Shown here piece after piece: positions 50,468 through 58,275 of a stretch of 59,445 bases of DNA. The DNA lies in contig CAKUOX010000010.1 in NCBI GenBank assembly GCA_934670175.1, forward strand, positions 1 to 59,445. Direction: 5' to 3'. The position numbers and the translations under genes are program-made. Positions within the stretch are counted from its first letter, which is position 1. Every line of letters begins with the position of its first letter. The stretch comes from an uncultured Clostridia bacterium. GTDB taxonomy: Bacteria > Bacillota > Clostridia > Christensenellales > Aristaeellaceae. A model generated the notes under the pieces. The model did no database searches. It saw only the letters and a list, made by a program, of their open reading frames with translations, and was not told the origin of the DNA.

Positions 50468-52252
50468 TTATTCCGCTTCCTCTTCAATACACTTGATCTT
50501 CAGCGTTTCAAGCTGCTCAGGCCGCACGTCCGCAGGCGTTTCCATCATCAGGCAGTTGGCGCTGGTGGCCTTCGGGAAGGCGATGATGTCGCGCAGGCTG
50601 TCGGAATCCGTCAGCAGCATCACGAGACGGTCTATGCCGAACGCCAGGCCGCCGTGCGGCGGCGCGCCGTATTTGAAAGCGTCCAGCAGGAAGCCGAAGC
50701 GGTGCTGCGCTTCCTCGTCGGACAGGCCGATCATTTCGAACATCTGCGCCTGCATGTCCGCACGGTGGATACGGATGGAGCCGGACGCCAGCTCGATGCC
50801 GTTCATCACCAGGTCATAGGCACGGGAGCGCACCTTTTCCTTGTCGGTATCCAGATAGCAGTTGTCCTCGGAATACCAGCTGGTGAATGGATGATGTGCG
50901 GCCACATAGCGTTCTTCCTCCTCGCTGTACTCAAACAGCGGGAATTCCGTGACCCAGAACAGGTTGTACTTATTATGGTCGATCAGGCCGTGGCGCTTGG
51001 CCAGCTCGCAGCGCAGCGCACCCAGCGACTGCCATACCACGCTCTTCTTGTCCGCCCCAAAGAAGATGATGTCGCCGGGCTCGGCGTGCATGGTCTCGCG
51101 CACAGTCTCGATCATTTCCGGCGTCATGAATTTATTGAACGAGGACTTCACATTGCCGTCTGCGGTAAAGGTCATATGCGGCAAGCCCTTGGCGCGGTAG
51201 GTCTTAACGAATTCGGCGTAGCCGTCGATCTCCTTGCGCGTCATGGCTGCCAGCCCTTTGGCATTGATGGCCTCCACGCGGCCGCCGTTTTCAATGGCGC
51301 TGTCAAACACGCCAAAGCCGCAGCCCCGCAGCTTGTCCGTAAGATCCACCAGCTTCATTTCAAAGCGGGTATCCGGCTTATCGGAGCCGTAGTTTTCCAT
51401 GGCGTGCTGCCAGGTCATGCGCGGCAGGGGCAGCTGGAGATCGATGCCCTTGACCTCCTTGAAGATACGGGCAAAGATGTGCTCGACCACGGCATAAATA
51501 TCCTCTTCATCAATGAAGGACATTTCGATGTCGCACTGCGTAAATTCCGGCTGACGGTCTGCGCGGTTGTCCTCATCGCGGAAGCAGCGGGCGATCTGAT
51601 AATACTTGTCGAAGCCGGCCAGCATCAGCAGCTGCTTATAAATCTGGGGGCTCTGCGGCAGCGCGTAGAACGTGCCGGGATGCTGGCGGCTGGGCACCAG
51701 GAAATCGCGCGCGCCCTCGGGCGTAGATTTGGACAGGATCGGCGTTTCGACCTCGGTAAAGCCCCATTCGTCAAGCGCCGTGCGGATGCAGTTGACCACG
51801 CGGCTGCGCATGCGCAGCTTGTCCTGCATGGACGGGCGGCGCAGATCCAGATAGCGGTATTTCAGGCGCACCAGCTCATTTTCAGAGGCCTTGTCATCGA
51901 TGTAGATAGGCGGGGTCTCGGATTTATTCAGCAGCACTGCATCGCGCACCACGACCTCGATCTCGCCGGTCTTCATGTCGCGGTTGATGGCGCTTTCGTC
52001 GCGCAGGCGCACGTCGCCCAGCGCCGTCACCACATATTCGCTGCGCAGGCTCTGCGCCAGCGCCAGCATTTCAGGGGAGCAGTCGGCGCTGTCGAACACC
52101 AGCTGCACCAGTCCCTCGCGGTCGCGCAGCCATACGAACACCACGCCGCCAAGGTCGCGCGTGCGCTGCACCCAGCCGGACAGATGCACCGTCTGACCGG
52201 CCATTTCGCGGGTCAGTAGACCGCAGTAATGATCTCTCTTGTGTGAAAGCAT
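50468..52252 (-). CDS. aspS: Aspartyl-tRNA synthetase
   Basis: 594 residues, the bacterial class IIb form. The N-terminal OB fold (VHLSGWVQRTRDLGGVVFVW), motif 2 (IARCFRDEDNRADRQPEFTQ), the GAD insertion in the middle and motif 3 (GGLAFGIDRLVMLL) are present. It charges tRNA-Asp. It is the second gene of the hisS-aspS unit (18-base gap), so the T-box upstream of hisS should control it. CAGGAGG precedes the ATG. Confidence 0.96.
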   Translation of the reverse strand: MLSHKRDHYCGLLTREMAGQTVHLSGWVQRTRDLGGVVFVWLRDREGLVQLVFDSADCSPEMLALAQSLRSEYVVTALGDVRLRDESAINRDMKTGEIEVVVRDAVLLNKSETPPIYIDDKASENELVRLKYRYLDLRRPSMQDKLRMRSRVVNCIRTALDEWGFTEVETPILSKSTPEGARDFLVPSRQHPGTFYALPQSPQIYKQLLMLAGFDKYYQIARCFRDEDNRADRQPEFTQCDIEMSFIDEEDIYAVVEHIFARIFKEVKGIDLQLPLPRMTWQHAMENYGSDKPDTRFEMKLVDLTDKLRGCGFGVFDSAIENGGRVEAINAKGLAAMTRKEIDGYAEFVKTYRAKGLPHMTFTADGNVKSSFNKFMTPEMIETVRETMHAEPGDIIFFGADKKSVVWQSLGALRCELAKRHGLIDHNKYNLFWVTEFPLFEYSEEEERYVAAHHPFTSWYSEDNCYLDTDKEKVRSRAYDLVMNGIELASGSIRIHRADMQAQMFEMIGLSDEEAQHRFGFLLDAFKYGAPPHGGLAFGIDRLVMLLTDSDSLRDIIAFPKATSANCLMMETPADVRPEQLETLKIKCIEEEAE

Positions 52253-52270
52253 TTTGTTTTCCTCCTGCTA

Positions 52271-53521
52271 TTATTTCTTCGCAAGCGCGCCCACGATCTC
52301 GCCGCGCGCAATTTCGGTCTCCGCGCTGTTTTCCATATCGCGCAGCTTCACGACGCCCTTTTCGATCTCGTCGCCCGCGATCACGATGACCTTCTTCACG
52401 CCAAGCTTGTTGGCATACTTGAACTGCGCCTTCATGCTGCGCGCCGCATGATCCATATCGGCCTTCAGGCCCGCCTGACGCAGCTCGCTGACCAGCTTCA
52501 CGCCTTCCAGCCGCGCCTCATCGCCCAGCGTAACGACGAATGCGTCGTACAGCTCGGGCGCAGCGGGCGCGACCCCGCGCTGATCCTGTACCATCAGCAT
52601 GCGCTCAATACCCATGCCAAAGCCCATACCGGGCGTATCGGGGCCGCCAAGCTCCTTGACCAGTCCGTCGTAGCGGCCGCCGCCGCAGACGGTCAGATTG
52701 CCCTGCGGGGTTTCGGTAATGATCTCAAACACCGTCTTGGTATAATAATCCAGGCCGCGCACGATGCGGGGATCGATCTCGTAGGCAATGCCCAGCGCCG
52801 CAAGGTACTGCTTCAGCTTTTCGAAGTGCGCGCTGCATTCAGGGCAGAGGTTATCCAGCATGGCGGGCGCATCGGTCAGCTTGTCGACGTCCTCCTTGCA
52901 GTCCAGAATGCGCAGCGGATTGCGCTCGAAGCGCTCCTGGCAGGTCTTGCAGAGCGTGCCGAGCTTCGGCTCAAGGTATGCGCGCAGCTTTTCCAGATAC
53001 GCCTTGCGGCATTCCGGACAGCCGATGGAATTGATCGAGAGCTTCAGATCGCCGATGCCGTTTGCCTCCAGCATGCGAATGGCCAGCTGAATGATCTCGG
53101 CATCCAGCGATGCGTCCTTCGCACCGAACACCTCCACGCCGTTCTGGTGGAACTGGCGCAGGCGGCCGGACTGCGGTTTTTCATAACGGAAGCAGGGACA
53201 GGCGCTGTAATAGAGCTTGCAGGGCAGGGTATCGAACAAATGTGCCTCGATGAATGCGCGCGCTGCTCCCGCCGTACCCTCGGGCTTGAGGGTAATGGAG
53301 CGGTGTCCCTTGTCCTCAAAGGTATACATTTCCTTCTGAACCACGTCCGTCGAATCGCCCACGCCGCGCTGGAACAGCTCGGTGTGCTCGAATACCGGCG
53401 TGCGGATTTCGCGATAACCGGCTTCGGCGCAGATGCGGCGCATATTCTCGTCGATCATCTGCCACCTGTATGCGTCCCGGGGCAGCATATCCAGCGTGCC
53501 CTTGGGTGCCTGTGTCAGCAT
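52271..53521 (-). CDS. hisS: Histidyl-tRNA synthetase
   Basis: 416 residues, class IIa. N-terminal PKGTLDMLPRDAYRW, motif 2 region CFRYEKPQSGRLRQFHQNG, the histidine-binding VRGLDYYTKTVFEI and motif 3 GMGFGMGIERMLMV are all clear, with a C-terminal anticodon domain. A four-cysteine segment near the centre (CPECRKAYLE…CKTCQE…CPEC) may bind zinc. GGGAGG precedes the ATG. It is the first gene after a T-box whose best specifier is aspartate. Confidence 0.96.
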   Translation of the reverse strand: MLTQAPKGTLDMLPRDAYRWQMIDENMRRICAEAGYREIRTPVFEHTELFQRGVGDSTDVVQKEMYTFEDKGHRSITLKPEGTAGAARAFIEAHLFDTLPCKLYYSACPCFRYEKPQSGRLRQFHQNGVEVFGAKDASLDAEIIQLAIRMLEANGIGDLKLSINSIGCPECRKAYLEKLRAYLEPKLGTLCKTCQERFERNPLRILDCKEDVDKLTDAPAMLDNLCPECSAHFEKLKQYLAALGIAYEIDPRIVRGLDYYTKTVFEIITETPQGNLTVCGGGRYDGLVKELGGPDTPGMGFGMGIERMLMVQDQRGVAPAAPELYDAFVVTLGDEARLEGVKLVSELRQAGLKADMDHAARSMKAQFKYANKLGVKKVIVIAGDEIEKGVVKLRDMENSAETEIARGEIVGALAKK

Positions 53522-53538
53522 AAAAAAACCTCCCCATG

Positions 53539-53800
53539 TAAAATAAAAATCCCCGTCCCAGTTGAAGTAGGGGCGAAGGATCGCGGTGCCACCCTGCTTG
53601 GATCGACAGCCGCGGATGCGGCATGAAAGGATCCATCTCGGCCGTCCGGTATCGTGGACGAGACGCCGCCTTACAGCGGCTGCTCATGGATGTCCTTCGG
53701 CGGCGGAACCACGCGGGCGCTTTCAGCCAGGGGCGACCCTCTCTTTGGCGCGTTGCCGGCGCTTACTCTTCCAATCCTCGCAGAATGCAACTATTCGTAT
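53539..53800 (-). ncRNA. T-box leader of hisS-aspS, aspartate (GAC) specifier
   Basis: On the minus strand the T-box AGGGTGGCACCGCGA (53595-53581) precedes a CCCC/GGGG hairpin and a T-rich run (53551-53539). Stem I shows AGTA and AGAGAG as in the valS leader. After GAAG the next triplet is GAC (53694-53692), the same spacing that gives GTC in the valS leader, so tRNA-Asp is the expected effector. A histidine codon CAT overlaps by one base, so a second reading is not ruled out. Confidence 0.88.
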
Positions 53801-53806
53801 ATCGGA

Positions 53807-53835
53807 ATTATAGCTTTGCGGCGAAGCGTTGTCAA
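53807..53835 (-). promoter_or_regulatory. Promoter of hisS-aspS
   Basis: On the minus strand: TTGACA (53835-53830), 17-base spacer, TATAAT (53812-53807), a consensus sigma-A promoter. Confidence 0.92.
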
Positions 53836-53864
53836 TATGTTTCGCAAACTTAATCCGAATGCGG

Positions 53865-53892
53865 TTTGCACGGCGCGCCCGTATTGTATAAT
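53865..53892 (+). promoter_or_regulatory. Promoter of the AlaX-type gene
   Basis: TTTGCA (53865-53870), 16-base spacer, TATAAT (53887-53892), about 27 bases before the start. Confidence 0.65.
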
Positions 53893-53918
53893 ATAGGTAA
53901 CATGGAGGATGATGCAGC

Positions 53919-55121
53919 ATGACCGACAGGCTCTATTATGAAAACGCTTACCTGACGGCCTTCGACGCGCAGGTAACGCAGGTATCGGCACGGGACGGAC
54001 GGCAGATCGTCACGCTCGACCGCTCGGCGTTTTACCCGACCTCGGGCGGCCAGCCCTTTGACACCGGCACGTTGAACGGCGCGCGCGTAACCGACGTATT
54101 CGTGGACGCGCGGGGCGAGGTATGGCATGAAACGGACGGCGCGTTCGCCGTGGGCGAGAATGTGCACGGCGAGATCGACTGGCTGCGGCGCTTTGACCAC
54201 ATGCAGCAGCATGCCGCGGATCACATGATCGCTGGAGCGATCTGGCGCATGCTCGGCGGCGTGACCATCGGCCTGCACGAGAGCGGCGATATCTCCACCA
54301 TCGATGTGCAGATGCCCGACGGCCGCACGCGCCTGACGGCGGAAGAGATCGCGCGCGTGGAGTGGGATGTGAACCGGCATATCCAGCGGGATGTGCCCAT
54401 TCGCTGCTGGTTTCCGGCGCCCGACGAGCTGGCGGCGCTGCTGCTGCGCAAGAAGCCTACGGTGGAAACGCATGTGCGCGTGGTCGCCATCGGCGACGAT
54501 GAAATGGTGGCCTGCGGCGGTACGCATCCATCCTCGGCCGGTCAGCTCGGTCTGGTGAAGATCCTGTCGGCGCTTCCGGCGCGCGGCAAGGTGCGCGTGG
54601 GCTTCGTTGCGGGCGAGCGCGCGCTCAGGGATTATTTCACCTGCTTCAACGCCGCGCATGCGGCGGCGCAGCAGTTCTCATCTGGCGTGGATAAGCTGGA
54701 GGGAAACGTAGCTCTGCTCAGGCAGCGGCTGGAATGCGCGGAGAACGAGCTGCGCAAACTGCGCCGCGAGCGCATGCTGACCCAGCTGGACGCCTTGCTG
54801 GCAGAGGCCGAGCCGCTGGCATGCGGAGCGCGCCTGGTCGCGCGCTTTATCGACGGCGATATGGCGCTGGTAAAGGAATGCGCGTCGAAGCTGATCGAGC
54901 GGCCGGATATTGTGGCGCTGCTGGGCGTAAGAACCGATCGGCAGACGATGTACGTCTTCGGCAGGTCGGACAATGTGAATATCAACATGGGCGCGCTGCT
55001 GAGCGAAGCGGCACGGGCGTTGGGCGGCAAGGGCGGCGGCCGGCCAGATTTTGCGCAGGGCGGCGGCCCCGAGGGCATGCTGGCATTCGCCGCAAAACTG
55101 CTTAAGGAGCGATTGACATGA
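53919..55121 (+). CDS. Alanyl-tRNA editing protein, AlaX long form
   Basis: 400 residues. It matches the editing half of alanyl-tRNA synthetase: ALDRSAFYPTSGGQPFDTGT-type text near 31-50, the zinc-binding HMQQHAADHM and VACGGTHPSSAGQLG, then a coiled coil and a DHHA1-like C-terminal domain (GKGGGRPDFAQGGGPEGML). The aminoacylation domain is absent. Such proteins hydrolyse mischarged Ser- or Gly-tRNA-Ala in trans. It lies divergent from the T-box-controlled hisS-aspS genes. GGAGG is ten bases before the ATG. Confidence 0.9.
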   Translation: MTDRLYYENAYLTAFDAQVTQVSARDGRQIVTLDRSAFYPTSGGQPFDTGTLNGARVTDVFVDARGEVWHETDGAFAVGENVHGEIDWLRRFDHMQQHAADHMIAGAIWRMLGGVTIGLHESGDISTIDVQMPDGRTRLTAEEIARVEWDVNRHIQRDVPIRCWFPAPDELAALLLRKKPTVETHVRVVAIGDDEMVACGGTHPSSAGQLGLVKILSALPARGKVRVGFVAGERALRDYFTCFNAAHAAAQQFSSGVDKLEGNVALLRQRLECAENELRKLRRERMLTQLDALLAEAEPLACGARLVARFIDGDMALVKECASKLIERPDIVALLGVRTDRQTMYVFGRSDNVNINMGALLSEAARALGGKGGGRPDFAQGGGPEGMLAFAAKLLKERLT

Positions 55122-55765
55122 TCCCAGAATTCAAGGCAGCGCTGTTTGACATGGACGGCACGCTGCTGGCCACGATGCGCTACTGGCGGCTGACGACCAT
55201 CGAGGTACTGCTGGCGCACGATATTATTCCAACGCCGGAGATCATGGCGCGGGTGTTTGACACATCCAGCCGCAAACTGACCCGCGAAGTGTTCGACAAA
55301 AACGGCCTGAGCAGCATCGGCCAGATGGAGCTGATACGCGAAATGGAGGGCTATATGCGCCGCCGTTACCTGAATGACGCGCACGTTAAGGCAGGTGTTC
55401 CGGAATATCTTGAAAAGCTGGCGCACGCCTGCATACCGATGTGCGTGGCTACGGGCTCGCCGCGCGAATTTGCGCACGACGGCCTTGAGCGGCTGGGACT
55501 GGTGCACTATTTTAAATTCATTACAGATGGCTATGAATATGGCATGGACAAGCATGAGAGCGCCTATTTTGAGCTGATGGCAGAGAAGCTGGGTGTGAAA
55601 ACAGGGGAGATGTGCGTATTTGAGGACGCGCCCTATTCCATTCGCGCAGCCAAATCGGCGGGTTGTCCGGTGATCGCAATTCGCGACCGGATGCAGCAAA
55701 GAAAATGGCCGGAGCTTGAAGCCATGGCAAACCACGTTATCGATGATTTTACAGAGCTTCTATAA
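55118..55765 (+). CDS. HAD-superfamily hydrolase, phosphoglucomutase-like group
   Basis: 215 residues. Motif I is LFDMDGTLLATM with both aspartates; motif II is VATGSPREFA, and motif IV is CVFEDAPYSIRAAKSAG. The helical cap between residues 15 and 85 is of the C1 type found in beta-phosphoglucomutase-like phosphatases. Substrate unknown. Its start overlaps the end of the AlaX gene by four bases (ATGA), so the two are coupled. Confidence 0.88.
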   Translation: MIPEFKAALFDMDGTLLATMRYWRLTTIEVLLAHDIIPTPEIMARVFDTSSRKLTREVFDKNGLSSIGQMELIREMEGYMRRRYLNDAHVKAGVPEYLEKLAHACIPMCVATGSPREFAHDGLERLGLVHYFKFITDGYEYGMDKHESAYFELMAEKLGVKTGEMCVFEDAPYSIRAAKSAGCPVIAIRDRMQQRKWPELEAMANHVIDDFTELL

Positions 55766-55835
55766 GGATCCTCGGCGTGCTCCAATGAAGCCTGCCGGCC
55801 CGCAGAATTTCTGCTTTGCTGATCCCTGTGCTTCA

Positions 55836-55871
55836 AAAGTGTGAGCAGGCCAAACGGCCTGCTCACACTTT
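55836..55871. terminator. Bidirectional terminator
   Basis: A perfect 16-bp stem (55836-55851 with 55856-55871) with a tight 4-base loop, between the HAD gene and the convergent Nudix gene. Confidence 0.9.
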
Positions 55872-55874
55872 CCG

Positions 55875-56333
55875 TCATATGAAGCCTTTTTCCTTTTCAG
55901 AGCCGATGAAGATGGTCTCGCCGTAGCCCGTCAGGCTTTTGAGATTATCGCGAATGGCGCGCGGAAACAGGTTACGACCCGCGACCTCGCTCAGCGGGAT
56001 CCACTCTGTGCCGAGCTGGAAGCGATCGGTCTCTGTGGGAGCAAGGCGATTGCCGCTGATCAGGCGGCAGAGAAAGATAAAGTAGATTTTGTGACACTGT
56101 CCATCGTCGCGGCTACAGGAAATGCGCTCGTATATGCCCGAGAGGCGCAGCGGCTTGACAGCATAGCCGGTTTCCTCCAGCAGCTCGCGGCGCACCGTTT
56201 CGGTGAGCATTTCACCCGTGCGCTGGCCGCCGCCCGGCAGGGTATAGTATTCGCCGAAGCGCGACTGGCAGCGGTTCACCAGCAGCTTGCCATTGTTGAT
56301 GACGATGGCCTTGGCGGAATTGCGTGCAGACAA
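55875..56333 (-). CDS. Nudix hydrolase
   Basis: 152 residues. The Nudix box G-x5-E-x7-R-E-x2-E-E-x-G is visible in GQRTGEMLTETVRRELLEET followed by GY. The family cleaves nucleoside diphosphates linked to other groups; the substrate is not evident. The start is TTG at 56333 with only a moderate ribosome site (AAGGGATGG), so the exact N-terminus is uncertain. It is a single-gene unit with its own promoter and terminator. Confidence 0.85.
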   Translation of the reverse strand: MSARNSAKAIVINNGKLLVNRCQSRFGEYYTLPGGGQRTGEMLTETVRRELLEETGYAVKPLRLSGIYERISCSRDDGQCHKIYFIFLCRLISGNRLAPTETDRFQLGTEWIPLSEVAGRNLFPRAIRDNLKSLTGYGETIFIGSEKEKGFI

Positions 56334-56377
56334 GGTCGAATCCCATCCCTTCGTCCTGTGAGAGTAAATATATATGG

Positions 56378-56406
56378 ATTATAGCCGATTTTCCTCAAAA
56401 AGGCAA
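56378..56406 (-). promoter_or_regulatory. Promoter of the Nudix gene
   Basis: On the minus strand: TTGCCT (56406-56401), 17-base spacer, TATAAT (56383-56378). Confidence 0.72.
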
Positions 56407-56503
56407 GACGCTCAATGCAGTTTGCACCAGCATGCGAAAAGCAGCCGGTAAAAATGTTAAGATATGTTAAGGATATAAGAATTAAATGTTGTTTGATTGA
56501 TTC

Positions 56504-56532
56504 TTGACCGTCAGGCTGTTAAAATGTACATA
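56504..56532 (+). promoter_or_regulatory. Possible promoter of the E2-E1 operon
   Basis: TTGACC (56504-56509), 17-base spacer, TACATA (56527-56532); the -10 is poor, so activation or another start is possible. Confidence 0.45.
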
Positions 56533-56586
56533 TACAGGATTATATGTCCTGAGGTATGAAATTTTTATGCGGGAGGATGCATCCAT

Positions 56587-58230
56587 ATGGCAGTTCCAGT
56601 CATTATGCCGCGACAGGGTAACACTGTCGAGAGCTGTATCATCAATGAATTCAAGAAACATCCCGGCGACAAGGTCGAAGTGGGCGACGTGCTCTTCACC
56701 TACGAGACCGACAAGGCCGCCTTCGAAGAGGAAGCCAAGGTAGCGGGCACGCTGCTGGCCAACTTCTTCGAGGAGGGCGACGATGTGCCCTGCCTGCTGA
56801 ACGTATGCGTTATCGGCAACCCTGGCGAGGACTTTGAAAAGTTCCGTCCGACCGAGAACGGCAATCCCGAGGTAGCTGAATCCGCCGCGCCCGCGGCTGC
56901 CGCCGCTGCAGCTCCTGCCGCAGCCCCCGCTGCGCGCGCCTACAAGGGCAACGCCAAGCCGGTCATCATGCCGCGTCAGGGCAATACGGTTGAGAGCTGC
57001 ATCATCAATGAATTCAAGAAGCAGCCCGGCGACAAGGTCGAAGTGGGCGACGTGCTCTTTACCTACGAAACCGACAAGGCCGCCTTTGAAGAAAAGGCCG
57101 AATTCGCAGGCACGCTGCTGGCCAACTTCTTCGAGGAGGGCGACGATGTGCCCTGCCTGTACAACGTCTGCGTGATCGGTGAGCCGGGCGATGACTTCGA
57201 GCAGTTCCGTCCGACCGAGAACGGCAATCCCGAGATCGGCGAAGCGCCGGTGGAGGCTGCTGCCGCACCCGCCGCTGAAATGGCCGAGCCCGCCGTGATG
57301 GTCGGCAAGATCAAGATTTCCCCGCGCGCCAAGGCGCTGGCCGAGAAGAAGCACGCCGACCTTTCCCAGGCCGTGCCCACCGGTCCCGATGGCCGCGTGA
57401 TCGAGCGCGACGTGCAGGCGCTGATTGACGCCGGCAAGCTGGTCGGCGCTGCTGCTCCGGCAGCCGAATCCAAGGCCGAGCCTGCGCCCGCCGCTGCAGT
57501 CGAGCTGGGCGTCCCCTGCGACGACAGCTACACCGAGCCGATGACCAACATCCGCAAGGTAATCGCGCGCTCGATGGTCGCTTCCCTGACCAACATGGCG
57601 CAGCTGACCCACAACATCTCCTACGACGCCACCGAGATCAAGGCGGCGCGCGCGCTGTACAAGGCCAAGGGCGAAGCCTTCGGCATGGACAAGATCTCCA
57701 TCAACGACATCATCATGTACGTCGTGGCGCGCACGCTGACGATGCCCGAGCATCGCGCAATGAACGCCAACCTGATCGACGACGGCAAGACGATGAAGTA
57801 TTTCCGCGGTGTGCATCTGGGCATGGCTGTGGATACCGAACGCGGCCTGATGGTGCCCACCATCTTCAACGCCGACAAGATGAGCCTCAAGCAGCTTTCC
57901 GATACTGCCAAGAAACTGGCGAAGGATTGCAAGGAGGGCAAGATCAGCCCCGATTACCTCAGTGGCGCTTCCTTCACCGTTTCCAACATCGGCTCTCTGG
58001 GCATTGAATCCTTCACGCCCGTCGTGAACCCGCCGCAGACCGGTATTCTGGGCGTATGTGCCATGAAGGACGCCTTCAAGCTGGTCAACGGCGAGATCAA
58101 GGTGTACCCGAGCATGAACCTGTCGCTGAGCTATGACCACCGTGCGATGGACGGCACGCCGGCCTCCAAGTTCCTGCGCGATCTGAAGAACAACCTGGAG
58201 AACTTCAACCTGATCCTGGCCAAGGGCTGA
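56587..58230 (+). CDS. 2-oxoacid dehydrogenase E2 acyltransferase with two lipoyl domains
   Basis: 547 residues. Two lipoyl domains (about 1-95 and 121-218) each carry the lipoyl-lysine in YETDKAAFEE and are nearly identical; Ala/Pro-rich linkers join them. A peripheral-subunit-binding domain follows (KISPRAKALAEKKHADLSQA, about 239-280), then the catalytic domain with SYDHRAMDGTPASKFL, the HxxxDG active site. It moves acyl groups from lipoate to CoA in a pyruvate or related 2-oxoacid or acetoin dehydrogenase complex. Start: ATG at 56587 following gcgggagga. The E1 gene follows in 45 bases. Confidence 0.9.
   Translation: MAVPVIMPRQGNTVESCIINEFKKHPGDKVEVGDVLFTYETDKAAFEEEAKVAGTLLANFFEEGDDVPCLLNVCVIGNPGEDFEKFRPTENGNPEVAESAAPAAAAAAAPAAAPAARAYKGNAKPVIMPRQGNTVESCIINEFKKQPGDKVEVGDVLFTYETDKAAFEEKAEFAGTLLANFFEEGDDVPCLYNVCVIGEPGDDFEQFRPTENGNPEIGEAPVEAAAAPAAEMAEPAVMVGKIKISPRAKALAEKKHADLSQAVPTGPDGRVIERDVQALIDAGKLVGAAAPAAESKAEPAPAAAVELGVPCDDSYTEPMTNIRKVIARSMVASLTNMAQLTHNISYDATEIKAARALYKAKGEAFGMDKISINDIIMYVVARTLTMPEHRAMNANLIDDGKTMKYFRGVHLGMAVDTERGLMVPTIFNADKMSLKQLSDTAKKLAKDCKEGKISPDYLSGASFTVSNIGSLGIESFTPVVNPPQTGILGVCAMKDAFKLVNGEIKVYPSMNLSLSYDHRAMDGTPASKFLRDLKNNLENFNLILAKG
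56601..57240 (+). repeat. In-frame duplication encoding the two lipoyl domains
   Basis: The segments starting at 56601 and 56964 repeat with a 363-base offset over roughly 275 bases, with mostly third-position changes in the first 110 bases; the encoded domains differ at about ten positions. Confidence 0.85.
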
Positions 58231-58275
58231 GAGACGGCTACAAACGAGTAAATAATAAAAGGAGAGCGAATTACC

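Noticed and set aside
50369..52219. Open plus-strand frame opposite aspS
   Set aside because: aspS is certain on the minus strand, and the frame begins inside the terminator hairpin.
53539..53918. Short plus-strand frames in the hisS upstream region
   Set aside because: They run through the T-box leader of the opposite strand and have no ribosome sites.
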